Shown: positions 53,093 to 60,953 of the stretch, in pieces | Position numbering within the stretch: the stretch's first letter is position 1 | How the letters are laid out: every line of letters begins with the position of its first letter | Source of the DNA: Spirochaetaceae bacterium | GTDB lineage: Bacteria; Spirochaetota; Spirochaetia; DSM-27196; PXBQ01 | NCBI GenBank assembly: GCA_007695285.1 | Contig: REEC01000125.1 | Coordinates: 186,001 to 250,000 of the forward strand | Direction of reading: 5' to 3' | DNA: 64,000 nucleotides | Position numbers and translations under genes: made by a program | Notes under the pieces: generated by a model | What the model saw: the letters and a program-made list of their open reading frames with translations, nothing else | What the model was told of the DNA's origin: nothing | Database searches by the model: none

Positions 53093-54469
53093 ATGCCCCA
53101 TTTTCGCGTGCCTCGGTGTCTGCGTCCGATCGAGAAGAGATTTCGTGAGCATGGTTTTTCGTGTTATCTCGTCGGCGGTGCCGTCCGGAGCTTGGCGCTC
53201 AAAAAAAAACCCGTAGACTTTGACCTTGCGACCGACGCCACACCCGAACAGGTAATGCGGATTTTCCGTCGCGTCGCGCCTACCGGTATCAAACACGGTA
53301 CCGTTACGATCCTTGAGGGCAATCACACGTTCGAAACGACGACGTTTCGCACAGACGGCGAGTATCGCGATGGGCGCCGGCCCGAAGACGTCGAGTTCAC
53401 CCGCTCGCTCGAACAGGATCTGCGGCGTCGAGACTTCACGATCAACGGCATGGCGCTCGATATCCGTACGGGCAGTCTGATCGATCCACACCACGGGCTT
53501 GATGACTTGAAAGATAAAACAATCCGATGTATCGGCGAACCCGACGACCGCTTGTCCGAAGACGGCTTGCGCCTGATGCGCGCGGTCCGTTTTGCCGCAC
53601 AGCTTGGCTTTTCGATCGAGGAGAAAACTTCCGCCGCGGTTACTCGTAACGCGCACAGAATCGCCGACGTGTCGGTCGAACGCATTCGCGACGAACTCCA
53701 AAAAACACTACTCGCGGAAAACGTGTATATCGGCTTACGTCTTTTCCCTGACCTTGGGATGTTGCCGTACGTCCTGCCGGAACTTGTTCCAACGACCGCT
53801 GCGCTACCCGGAGTAGAGCAAAACGTATACGATCATCTATCGCTCACGTGTCAAGGTGCACCGCCCGAACCGGTGCTTCGTTTTGCCGCATTGTTCCACG
53901 ATACAGGCAAGCCGGCGACGCACAAAATCGACCCCGAGAGCGGCCGCGTGACGTTTCACGGACACGATGTCGTTTCGGCCGAAATCACCGAGGCCGCGTT
54001 ACGCCGGCTCAAGTTGCCGAACGCGATCATCTCGCAGGTCGCGCACCTCGTGCGCAACCATATGTTCCAGTACGGTCCGGACACACCGGACACGGCGCTC
54101 CGAAAGCTCGTATCGAGAGTCGGAGTCGCAACGATCCCGGACCTGATCGCGCTTCGTCGTGCGGATACCTTCGGAAAAACCGGGGTTTATCGTACCTCAC
54201 CGTACCTCGATGAACTCGAAACGCGGATAGACCGGCTCTGCGCAGAACAAACCGCATTCACCGTCCGTGACCTCGCGGTGACGGGTAATGATCTGCACGA
54301 ACACGCCGGAATTCCGAAAGGTCCGGCGATGGGCCAGGTTCTCGATTTCCTGTTGGAAACAGTGCTCGATGATCCGAGCATCAATACAAGATCGGATCTC
54401 TTGACGATTGCCGAACGATACTATCGGACGCGCATCACTCCCGCGGACGGCTCGAACCGTTCGCCGTAG
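53093..54469 (+). CDS. cca: CCA-adding enzyme / poly(A) polymerase family nucleotidyltransferase
   Basis: A 458-residue class II tRNA nucleotidyltransferase-like enzyme. The catalytic head has YLVGGAVRSLAL and DFDLATDATP with the metal Asp pair, then RRDFTINGMALD and LRAVRFAAQLGF, and an HD domain (FAALFHDTGKP) in the middle. Because tRNA-Tyr and tRNA-Thr here lack encoded CCA, CCA addition is the likely role; poly(A) polymerase (pcnB) cannot be excluded from motifs alone. It converges on rnc with a 35-base overlap and appears leaderless. Confidence 0.9.
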   Translation: MPHFRVPRCLRPIEKRFREHGFSCYLVGGAVRSLALKKKPVDFDLATDATPEQVMRIFRRVAPTGIKHGTVTILEGNHTFETTTFRTDGEYRDGRRPEDVEFTRSLEQDLRRRDFTINGMALDIRTGSLIDPHHGLDDLKDKTIRCIGEPDDRLSEDGLRLMRAVRFAAQLGFSIEEKTSAAVTRNAHRIADVSVERIRDELQKTLLAENVYIGLRLFPDLGMLPYVLPELVPTTAALPGVEQNVYDHLSLTCQGAPPEPVLRFAALFHDTGKPATHKIDPESGRVTFHGHDVVSAEITEAALRRLKLPNAIISQVAHLVRNHMFQYGPDTPDTALRKLVSRVGVATIPDLIALRRADTFGKTGVYRTSPYLDELETRIDRLCAEQTAFTVRDLAVTGNDLHEHAGIPKGPAMGQVLDFLLETVLDDPSINTRSDLLTIAERYYRTRITPADGSNRSP

Positions 54470-55208
54470 ACAGCACCTTGTACGCCATCTCTGCCGCAGT
54501 CTGTTCGGCCTCTTTCTTGTTCTTTCCGCTTCCTGTTCCCAGTACTCTCTCGTGCACGCGCACTTCCATCCAGAATGTCTTGCTGTGGTCGGGCCCGGTT
54601 TTTTTCGTCAGGATGTACTTGGGATACGTCTTGCTCTTTTTCTGCACGAGTTCCTGAAGCAGCGTCTTGTAGTCTTTCTTGTGTTTGTCGTCGAGAACGG
54701 TGTTGATTTCCGGGACCAGGAAACGAAGCACGAAGTCACGCGAATGAGGGAACCCACGATCCAAAAAATACGCTCCGATAATCGCCTCGAGAGCGTCCGC
54801 CAGGAGCGCCTTCTTCGACCGGCCGCCGGAGTACTCCTCGCCCTTCCCGATAAGGATGAAATTATCAATCTTCATGTTACGCGCTATCACCGCGAGACTA
54901 TCCTCGGACACCACAAACGACTTGATCTTGGCCAGCTCGCCCTCGGGCTTGTCGGCAAGCCGAAGATACAGGTACTCCGCAACGACCAAACCCAAAACCG
55001 AGTCACCAAGAAATTCAAGGCGTTCGTTGTTCGCGATGTTTCCGCATTCGTTCGCGTACGACCGGTGCGAGAAGGCAAGATTGAGAAGTCTTTTGTTTTT
55101 GAAGGAAATCCCGACGTGGTGCTCGAAAAGCCGCAACTCTCGACGTCGTGCCGGCACAAGAGTCCCGGTGTTCTCTACTTCCGTCCTTCGATACTTAAAG
55201 AGGCCCAC
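54435..55208 (-). CDS. rnc: Ribonuclease III
   Basis: A 257-residue double-strand-specific endonuclease that matures rRNA and processes mRNA. The catalytic signature NERLEFLGDSVL, a second acidic site in LLADALEAIIGAYFLD and a C-terminal dsRNA-binding domain (DYKTLLQELVQKKSKTYP to KEAEQTAAEMAYKVL) are all present. The start is GTG 55208. It follows acpP by 77 bases. Its 3' end overlaps the convergent cca gene, so the two transcripts would be antisense at their ends, an attractive substrate for RNase III itself. Confidence 0.95.
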   Translation of the reverse strand: MGLFKYRRTEVENTGTLVPARRRELRLFEHHVGISFKNKRLLNLAFSHRSYANECGNIANNERLEFLGDSVLGLVVAEYLYLRLADKPEGELAKIKSFVVSEDSLAVIARNMKIDNFILIGKGEEYSGGRSKKALLADALEAIIGAYFLDRGFPHSRDFVLRFLVPEINTVLDDKHKKDYKTLLQELVQKKSKTYPKYILTKKTGPDHSKTFWMEVRVHERVLGTGSGKNKKEAEQTAAEMAYKVLSTANGSSRPRE

Positions 55209-55285
55209 ATCGGCCTCGTCGTGTGATGGTAAACTCTGTGTTCATGAAAAAACGGCGCCCGTCGGCCGGACGCCATTTGTTGAAT

Positions 55286-55525
55286 CTACTTGTCCAGCTG
55301 CGATTTCAGATAGTCGAGCGCGTCCTTGACGGTCTCGAACTCGTTCGCTTTCTCGTCAGGAATCGATATACCCATCTCTTCTTCGATGGCGTACACCAAC
55401 TCATACGTGTCGAGGCTGTCCGCCCCAAGATCTTGTCGAAATGAGGACTCAAGAGTGACCTTGCTCTCATCTACCTCAAGCTTGTCCGCGATCAGTTTCT
55501 TCATCTTTTCGAACAAATCATCCAT
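55286..55525 (-). CDS. acpP: Acyl carrier protein
   Basis: A 79-residue acidic carrier for fatty-acid synthesis. The Ser in LGADSLDTYELVYAIEEE is the 4'-phosphopantetheine attachment site. GGAGG stands seven bases before the ATG. It lies between rpmF and rnc, the common rpmF-fatty-acid-rnc neighbourhood of bacteria with the plsX/fab genes missing here. Confidence 0.97.
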   Translation of the reverse strand: MDDLFEKMKKLIADKLEVDESKVTLESSFRQDLGADSLDTYELVYAIEEEMGISIPDEKANEFETVKDALDYLKSQLDK

Positions 55526-55549
55526 CGGTGTTCCTCCCCAGTTCTCGTG

Positions 55550-55738
55550 TTAACCCAGTTCTTCCGGGTCGAAGATTTGTTTGCCACGGTAGAATCCTGA
55601 CTTCATATCAATTCGGTGTCTTCTAACCAATTCACCGGATTCCTGACATGTGATCAGAGTCGGTAGCTTCAACTTTCCGTTGATCGAACGTCGACGGCGT
55701 GTTCTCGCTTTCGATGCACGATGCTTTGGTACAGCCAT
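55550..55738 (-). CDS. rpmF: 50S ribosomal protein L32
   Basis: A 62-residue basic protein beginning MAVPKHRASKARTRRRR, the L32 signature. Only one Cys (CQESGE) of the usual zinc-binding set is present, so it is the zinc-free form. GGAGG lies five bases before the ATG. The frame is open upstream over the coaD end, but that part is not coding. It heads the rpmF-acpP-rnc unit. Confidence 0.95.
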   Translation of the reverse strand: MAVPKHRASKARTRRRRSINGKLKLPTLITCQESGELVRRHRIDMKSGFYRGKQIFDPEELG

Positions 55739-55763
55739 GATAACCTCCAAACAAGTGGTCAAA

Positions 55764-55792
55764 AAAATACCCGATGCCGGGCAACGTGTCAA
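55764..55792 (-). promoter_or_regulatory. Promoter of rpmF-acpP-rnc
   Basis: TTGACA (55787-55792), 17 bases, TATTTT (55764-55769) on the minus strand. A second TTGACA lies just upstream between two copies of TCGTACGC (55799-55806 and 55813-55820). Confidence 0.65.
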
Positions 55793-55866
55793 GCTTATTC
55801 GTACGCTGTCAATCGTACGCTTGTCGGCCCGAGTGATCGCGCTTCCCCTCTTCCAGGCACGCCTTG

Positions 55867-56367
55867 TTAATTCTTCACGCCGCGACGTTTTCTCCCGAGC
55901 TTCGCGAAAAGTGCGTCCGCAACGATCGGTGGAACGAGCTCCGAGATGTCGCCGCTTAAGCGCGCCATCTCGCGTATCGAACTGGAACGCAAGACAAAAT
56001 ACCGTGGGTCGGTCGGCATGAAGATCGTTTCGATGTTCGCGTTTAACCCGCGGTTTATCATCGATAACTCGAACTCGTAGTTGAAGTCGGCCAGAGCGCG
56101 CACGCCCCGAATCATCACCCGAGCGCCGACTTTTTCGGCGAACTCGACTACCAGACGGTCCCACACGTGTACGTGTACGTTCGCGTAGTCCTTCGCTAAG
56201 TACGACATCATCTCGAACCGTTCATCGGCTGAGAACGAATACGCCTTTTCCGGATTCACTGCGATCACGACATCGAGTTCGGAGAAAATGCTCGAGGCTC
56301 GGTGCATGATGTTAACGTGTCCATTTGTCGGTGGATCGAACGACCCAGGATATATCGCACGAGGCAT
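55867..56367 (-). CDS. coaD: Phosphopantetheine adenylyltransferase
   Basis: A 166-residue enzyme of coenzyme A synthesis that transfers AMP to 4'-phosphopantetheine. The nucleotidyltransferase start IYPGSFDPPTNGHVNI has the TxGH motif, and RGVRALADFNYEFELSMIN and LRSSSIREMA are the other family signatures. ATG 56367 follows a -10 box by six bases without a ribosome site, so the message should be leaderless. It is divergent from the HEAT protein at 56429. Its product supplies the cofactor for the nearby acyl carrier protein. Confidence 0.95.
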   Translation of the reverse strand: MPRAIYPGSFDPPTNGHVNIMHRASSIFSELDVVIAVNPEKAYSFSADERFEMMSYLAKDYANVHVHVWDRLVVEFAEKVGARVMIRGVRALADFNYEFELSMINRGLNANIETIFMPTDPRYFVLRSSSIREMARLSGDISELVPPIVADALFAKLGRKRRGVKN

Positions 56368-56373
56368 GTCGGC

Positions 56374-56402
56374 AGTCTACCGGCCGGGCCGCTCCACGTC
56401 AA
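56374..56402 (-). promoter_or_regulatory. coaD promoter, predicted leaderless start
   Basis: TTGACG (56397-56402), 17 bases, TAGACT (56374-56379), then six bases to ATG 56367 on the minus strand. Confidence 0.6.
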
Positions 56403-56412
56403 CGTTCCGAAG

Positions 56413-56421
56413 TGGTATACT
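56413..56421 (+). promoter_or_regulatory. Extended -10 promoter, predicted leaderless start
   Basis: TGGTATACT, an extended -10 element (TGn then TATACT), ends seven bases before ATG 56429. No good -35 or ribosome site is seen. Confidence 0.55.
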
Positions 56422-56428
56422 TCTCCCA

Positions 56429-57145
56429 ATGGGTACGCTCCGTCCTCTGAGTATGCTTGTCGTTATCGTGCTCTCGGCGCCGCAACTGCTTGGCGACGAC
56501 ACACCTCGCTCTCCGGACCCGGCCACAACGCCGCCGGATTGGGTCCGCCCGGGTGAACCCGCTCCTCCGCTACCTGAGATCGAACGGCACGTCCTGCGCG
56601 CGCAGGCACGGGCCGCGGACCCGGCGATGCAAAAGGCCGCTCTACGCCGTTTTGAGACCCTCGTCGCAGCCGGTGCCCTGTCGCGCACCGATCACGAGAG
56701 TCTCGCCGTGCTCGCCTATCTGGCTACCCACGGCACGTACATCGGTTCCGCTCGGAATGACCCGCTGATTCGCATCAGGGCGACGGCTGTGCTCGGCGAC
56801 GTCGGGGGCCAGGCTGCGCTCGATTTACTCGCCGAGGTAGTAAGAACCGACACCGAAACTGCCGTCGTCGCGGAAGCCGTCCGATCAATTGGAAAGTTGC
56901 GACCCGAACCGAGTTCTCGTCTCGCTGTGCTTCTCGCCGACAGGCTCAAGCAACAGAACACCAGGGCCGGAGACCCGGCGTTGGTCATCGCGATTCTCAA
57001 CACTGTCGAGTCGATTCACCTGAACTCGTGGGGATTTCACGATCCGGAGTTGTTTCTCGCGATCATCGAAGTGTATAACGGCCCTCACGCGGCGAACGTA
57101 CGGAACACCTCGCTCAGAGTTCTCAACACGATGCGAGGACGTTAA
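56429..57145 (+). CDS. Exported HEAT-like repeat protein
   Basis: A 238-residue protein with a signal peptide (residues ~1-22, cleavage near LLGDDTP), a Pro-rich linker (TPRSPDPATTPPDWVRPGEP) and HEAT-like helices such as PLIRIRATAVLGDVGGQAALDL and AVVAEAVRSIGKL. It resembles the exported HEAT protein at 2713 in plan. The function is unknown. The frame is open upstream, but the signal peptide and the -10 box seven bases before it point to ATG 56429. It converges with the zinc-finger-like gene. Confidence 0.82.
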   Translation: MGTLRPLSMLVVIVLSAPQLLGDDTPRSPDPATTPPDWVRPGEPAPPLPEIERHVLRAQARAADPAMQKAALRRFETLVAAGALSRTDHESLAVLAYLATHGTYIGSARNDPLIRIRATAVLGDVGGQAALDLLAEVVRTDTETAVVAEAVRSIGKLRPEPSSRLAVLLADRLKQQNTRAGDPALVIAILNTVESIHLNSWGFHDPELFLAIIEVYNGPHAANVRNTSLRVLNTMRGR

Positions 57146-57151
57146 GGCGGA

Positions 57152-57553
57152 TCAGTCGCGGGAAATCCCCGGGCTTAACTCCCGCCGCCAGGGCTGTGGC
57201 TTCTCGTCCTCTTCGTAATTGATGACTTTCACAATCTCGAATTTTGACGCACCGCCGGCTTTGTCGCGAACAACTGCAAAATTTCCACGCCCTATGTACG
57301 CAACACGCTCGCCCGGCGCGAGCTCTTCTCCCTCGGCGAGTTGTTTGTGAACGCACTCGAAGTGCGCGGGCTTATTGCTTCCGGCATGGTTAATCGCTGA
57401 AAAAATATCCGTGATTTTCTCGCCGCAGAGCGGGCACGGCTCGTACTCACGCGCGGGAGGTAAGTCGGGCATCTTTATCTTTGATCGATCGAAATTTTTC
57501 CGTGGTTTTTTGAGTGGCGGCTTCCGTGCCGGTCGATTCGTCTTGTTTTTCAT
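57152..57553 (-). CDS. Basic protein with two CxxC-type cysteine pairs
   Basis: A 133-residue protein with a Lys/Arg/Pro-rich N-terminal tail (about residues 1-30), then YEPCPLCGEKI and AHFECVHKQL, which could together bind one zinc ion, and a small beta-like end (VAYIGRGNFAVVRD). It resembles spirochaete conserved hypotheticals of possible RNA-binding nature, but I cannot name it. A strong purine-rich site (AAGGGGGGAG) lies before the ATG. The ATG overlaps the stop of the 55-codon gene. Confidence 0.75.
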   Translation of the reverse strand: MKNKTNRPARKPPLKKPRKNFDRSKIKMPDLPPAREYEPCPLCGEKITDIFSAINHAGSNKPAHFECVHKQLAEGEELAPGERVAYIGRGNFAVVRDKAGGASKFEIVKVINYEEDEKPQPWRRELSPGISRD

Positions 57554-57717
57554 CGCGCTCCCCCCTTCCCGACGATCTCATTCGTCAGCGTCTGCGCGAT
57601 ACGGTTAACCGCTGCGTCAATGTAGTCCTTGTCTTTTATCATATTCCTCAGAACCTCGATTCGCCGATAATCGATCATCGGCTTCCCGGGCTTAAACACC
57701 GGATTCCCCGAACGCAT
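57550..57717 (-). CDS. Small protein between yraN and the CxxC protein
   Basis: Up to 55 residues; the helical core is MIDYRRIEVLRNMIKDKDYI then NRIAQTLTNEIV. Starts possible at ATG 57717, GTG 57699 or ATG 57678 (the last behind GGGAAG). It overlaps the yraN end and is coupled by ATGA to the next gene, which supports expression. No family is recognised. Confidence 0.5.
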   Translation of the reverse strand: MRSGNPVFKPGKPMIDYRRIEVLRNMIKDKDYIDAAVNRIAQTLTNEIVGKGGAR

Positions 57718-58054
57718 TCGGGATGTGGGTGAGTCGTGATCCATCGAAAAAGACGACATCGAACCGAACCTCATACTCGACAAACTCGGGATGACTCTGC
57801 AAATAAACTCGGGCGGTTTGAAGAATTCTGCGGGCCTTCCGTCGATCAACCGCGTGTTCCAAACCCTCGATCGGCACGTGTCGCCACGTTTTCACCTCAA
57901 CAAACACGACCGTCGATCCGTATACTCCTATTATATCGACCTCACCCCTTCGCGTTCTGAAGTTAATTTCCCGAATGTCGTATCCCTTCGTCTCGAGAAA
58001 TCGTTGTACGCGTCTCTCGCCCGCCTTACCGAGTCTCGCTGTCGCTACACTCAC
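57692..58054 (-). CDS. yraN: YraN/UPF0102 endonuclease-like protein
   Basis: A 120-residue protein of the restriction-endonuclease-like fold. GKAGERRVQRFLETKGYDI, EINFRTRRGEVDIIG and VVFVEVKTW carry the E...D...ExK active-site pattern. Its cellular role is poorly defined, with links to DNA uptake or repair suggested in other bacteria. GTG 58054 overlaps the HD-GYP stop by four bases. Genes of this family commonly follow rnhB in the rplS operon, consistent with the layout here. Confidence 0.92.
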   Translation of the reverse strand: MSVATARLGKAGERRVQRFLETKGYDIREINFRTRRGEVDIIGVYGSTVVFVEVKTWRHVPIEGLEHAVDRRKARRILQTARVYLQSHPEFVEYEVRFDVVFFDGSRLTHIPNAFGESGV

Positions 58055-59199
58055 GACTCGCCCTTCTTGCCGAGTTCGTTCGGATTAACCGCCTTCGCAA
58101 CGAAGACGCTTTTTTCAACGTGGAGATCGATCACCGGTCCGTCGTCGTCGGGGAATTCCTTCCCCTCGGCGTCGATGATTACTTTGACGCGCGGTTTAAG
58201 CGGCGAATCGACGTTTATCTCGATGACACGCGCGATGCTCGCGTCGCTCAACAACACGATACTCCCGATCGGATAGATACCCATCGTCTTGATGAAAACC
58301 TTCAGAATATCCGGGTCAAATCGACGTGCGTTGTCGCTCAGAATCGTTCGCATCGCGGTGTAACCGATCATCGAGGTACGATACGGTCGCTTCGATACCA
58401 TCGCCTCGAACGAATCGACGACCGAAACAATGCGCGCAGGCAGGATAATGTCGGTGCCCGAGATCTTTTTGGGGTATCCGTTGCCGTCCCAGCGCTCTTG
58501 ATGTTGCAACACGGCGACACCGATCTCCTCGGTGTACTTCATCTCGCGCGTTACGATTTTGTACGAATGAATCGGATGCGTCCTGATCAACTGAATTTCC
58601 TGGTCCGTAAGAGTCCCGCTCTTTCCTGAGATCTCGTCCGGTAGCCTGAGCATACCCACGTCGTGCAGAAGCGCCGCCGTAGCGAGATTCACAACCTTGT
58701 TCTTCGGCAACGCAAGGTTAAACCCGACGAGAATAGCGAGAATCGTCGAGTTGAGCGCATTCTCGACAGGCCCCGCGTTGCCCTGAAACCCATACAAAAT
58801 AAACTGAACGATATCTTTCGAGTTTTGCTCGAGGTGATACACCAACTGTCCGACGATATCGTCGATATCGTTCGTGTCACATTCGTCCTGATCGCGGATC
58901 TTTTGATGGATTCCGTTCAAACGCTTCGACAGTCCTTCGTAGAAGTCCTTCACCTTTTTCTGATCCGGCGAACTGAACGCACGCTGGAAAAACGACAAAC
59001 CCGGATCGTGAAGCCCTGAAGTCTCGCGGATCAGCGAACCGTCGGTTTTTACGCTCGAAATGCCCCATTTTTCAAGACGCTTGATCTCTTTTTCCTTGAG
59101 CGGAACGCTTTCGGGCACAAGAAGAGTGTCGTCGTCGACAAAAACGGGTTTCGTGTACCGTTGACCGGGCTTCAAATCACCGACTGGGATGGTTCTCAT
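58051..59199 (-). CDS. HD-GYP domain protein, probable cyclic-di-GMP phosphodiesterase
   Basis: A 382-residue cytoplasmic protein. Residues ~1-60 resemble the DUF3391-type N-terminus, and the HD-GYP domain follows with ALLHDVGML (His179, Asp180), HPIHSYKI and ERWDGNGYP. The HHE motif that normally gives two metal-binding histidines reads HQE (Gln234). Such enzymes linearise c-di-GMP and often control motility; activity here is uncertain because of the change. AGGA precedes the ATG and the start lies 23 bases inside the FlhB-like gene. Confidence 0.88.
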   Translation of the reverse strand: MRTIPVGDLKPGQRYTKPVFVDDDTLLVPESVPLKEKEIKRLEKWGISSVKTDGSLIRETSGLHDPGLSFFQRAFSSPDQKKVKDFYEGLSKRLNGIHQKIRDQDECDTNDIDDIVGQLVYHLEQNSKDIVQFILYGFQGNAGPVENALNSTILAILVGFNLALPKNKVVNLATAALLHDVGMLRLPDEISGKSGTLTDQEIQLIRTHPIHSYKIVTREMKYTEEIGVAVLQHQERWDGNGYPKKISGTDIILPARIVSVVDSFEAMVSKRPYRTSMIGYTAMRTILSDNARRFDPDILKVFIKTMGIYPIGSIVLLSDASIARVIEINVDSPLKPRVKVIIDAEGKEFPDDDGPVIDLHVEKSVFVAKAVNPNELGKKGES

Positions 59200-59446
59200 A
59201 TTCCTTCTCTCCGACTTTTTGTATAAAAACGAGAATATCTGCGATAATCTCGTACAAATCCTCCGGGATCAAATCAAAAACATCAAGTGAAAACAAAACT
59301 TCTGCGGAATCCGGCGCGGATACGATCGGTATCCCGTGTTCGCCGGCGAGAGCAAGCAATCGTTTTGAGCTCATCCCGCTCGCTTTTGCCGAGATAAACG
59401 GCGCCGGCAGGCTCGCATCGTACGTGAGAGCTACGGCTTTTTTCAT
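59177..59446 (-). CDS. FlhB C-terminal-like small flagellar protein
   Basis: An 89-residue protein that matches only the cytoplasmic C-terminal domain of FlhB: KKAVALTYDASLPAPFISAKASG, then HGIPIVSAPDSAEVLFSLDVFDLIPEDLYEIIADILVFI. The NPTH autocleavage site and all membrane helices are missing. Comparable stand-alone proteins (FhlB, Bacillus YlqH) occur next to a FliK-like gene and can modulate flagellar export specificity. GAGG precedes ATG 59446. It follows the FliK-like gene by 36 bases. Confidence 0.88.
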   Translation of the reverse strand: MKKAVALTYDASLPAPFISAKASGMSSKRLLALAGEHGIPIVSAPDSAEVLFSLDVFDLIPEDLYEIIADILVFIQKVGEKEYENHPSR

Positions 59447-59482
59447 GATCTACCTCAACGCGCACCGACCCAACCCGTTTCT

Positions 59483-60553
59483 TCATACCGACTCGTCGAT
59501 GCGCGGTATTATACCGCGCACTCCGGGAATTGAAAACCCATCGTCGGTGTCGCGGGCACAAACCGAGACCCGCGTGAAACCACGCGGTCCAAAAAAACGC
59601 TTCAACGCGGCGGCGGCTCGGTCGGGGTCTATCCCGGCTCCGATGCTCGTGGGCGCCACACCGGTCGGGACCGAAACTTCCATCTCGCCCGCGGGCGGCG
59701 GTTTCCACGCAAACGAATACTCGTTGCCGCTAAACGTGACCGCAAGACGGGCTCCCGCGACCTTCTTGCGGTGGGGAAGAAGCGCCGCCGTCAGGGTCGC
59801 GTCGATTTTCCCCCCGTCGGTCTCGAGCGAAAACGGAACGATAATCCAGTGATATCCCGAGCCACGCGCGTGGTTGAAAAACTGAAGGAAATTCTCCGGC
59901 ACGTCGGTCGCACGGCGAATCGCAGCTCGTGTGGTCCGGAGCAACTCATCGCGTCGATCGCGTTTGCCGCGCCCGCGTCGATCCGAGTCTCCTCGACCTC
60001 GATCGTCGGTGGAGTCGTGTGAATCACGTCCGTGGACAAACCCGGGAAGCCCTTCGATATCACGGGCCTCAAAACCGAAACCTTTGTCTCTGAACACGCC
60101 AAGAAGCCACAGCGTGCGCTCGTCGAACCGGCCCGCTCTGCGTGCCGTTCTGAGCAAAGATACCAGCGAGTCCGTCACGGGCAACCCACCCGCGCCGAGG
60201 ATCCGGATAGCTGCATCGACCAAACGCTCGTTCGCGGCGCCCTGCATGCCGGAAACACCGCCGCTCTGCGTCACTTCGATCGTCGGGATGAGTCCGCCCG
60301 CGATAACACGACCGACAAACGTTCGGCCCGGTAAGCCCTGGGCACGGCCTGCGTCGGTGCCGGCTTTGAGCACGACGGTCACTGATATCGGCGAGTTCCC
60401 GGACATGGGACGGATCACGACATTCCACGCGCCGTTCGGTGCGCGGGACTCAACAGTGAAGACTACCCGGCTGCCCGGAGAGATTGCGCCGCCGGATCGC
60501 CCGGCGGCAACGTGAGACGGCGTACGCCCGAGTGGGTCGGCTGGACCGGGCAT
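59483..60553 (-). CDS. FliK-like/YlqG-like protein
   Basis: A 356-residue protein of unknown function. The N-terminal ~100 residues are beta-rich, the middle contains a charged linker (RDSHDSTDDRGRGDSDRRG) and the C-terminal half has a beta domain (FSLETDGGKIDATLTAALLP). By position between rplS and an FlhB-like gene it corresponds to Bacillus ylqG, whose product has a FliK-like C-terminus; the sequence alone does not prove this. It begins 12 bases after rplS. Confidence 0.75.
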   Translation of the reverse strand: MPGPADPLGRTPSHVAAGRSGGAISPGSRVVFTVESRAPNGAWNVVIRPMSGNSPISVTVVLKAGTDAGRAQGLPGRTFVGRVIAGGLIPTIEVTQSGGVSGMQGAANERLVDAAIRILGAGGLPVTDSLVSLLRTARRAGRFDERTLWLLGVFRDKGFGFEARDIEGLPGFVHGRDSHDSTDDRGRGDSDRRGRGKRDRRDELLRTTRAAIRRATDVPENFLQFFNHARGSGYHWIIVPFSLETDGGKIDATLTAALLPHRKKVAGARLAVTFSGNEYSFAWKPPPAGEMEVSVPTGVAPTSIGAGIDPDRAAAALKRFFGPRGFTRVSVCARDTDDGFSIPGVRGIIPRIDESV

Positions 60554-60565
60554 ACAAAAACGAGA

Positions 60566-60943
60566 TTATCCGGCTTTTTCGGTCTTGGCGTGCACTTTCT
60601 TGCGAACGAGCTCGCGGACTTTGGCGGATTTGCCTACTCGGTCCCGAATGTAGTAAAGCTTCGCACGTCGAACACGGCCCTTGCGGACCATTTCGATTTT
60701 TTGAATGCGCGGTGAGTGCAGCGGAAAAATTCTTTCCACCCCGACACCGTACGACATTTTCCGGACGGTGAATGTCCGACTGATACCGCCGTTTTGAATC
60801 GCGATCACCAGCCCTTCGTATACTTGAACCCGTTCGGTCTTTCCTTCAACAATCGTGAAATGGACGCGGACGGTGTCTCCGGCGCGAAAGCTCTCCACGC
60901 CATCCTTCATTTGTTCCGCTTCGATACTCTTCATTACGTCCAT
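60566..60943 (-). CDS. rplS: 50S ribosomal protein L19
   Basis: A 125-residue ribosomal protein at the 30S-50S interface. [54 protein letters not shown] and [20 protein letters not shown] are the family core. GAGGAG stands six bases before ATG 60943. It follows trmD by ten bases in the usual rpsP-rimM-trmD-rplS order. Confidence 0.97.
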   Translation of the reverse strand: MDVMKSIEAEQMKDGVESFRAGDTVRVHFTIVEGKTERVQVYEGLVIAIQNGGISRTFTVRKMSYGVGVERIFPLHSPRIQKIEMVRKGRVRRAKLYYIRDRVGKSAKVRELVRKKVHAKTEKAG

Positions 60944-60953
60944 GTTTTGCTCC

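Noticed and set aside
55739-56164. N-terminal extension of rpmF
   Set aside because: L32 begins at MAVPKHRASK with its own ribosome site; the upstream frame overlaps coaD in another phase.
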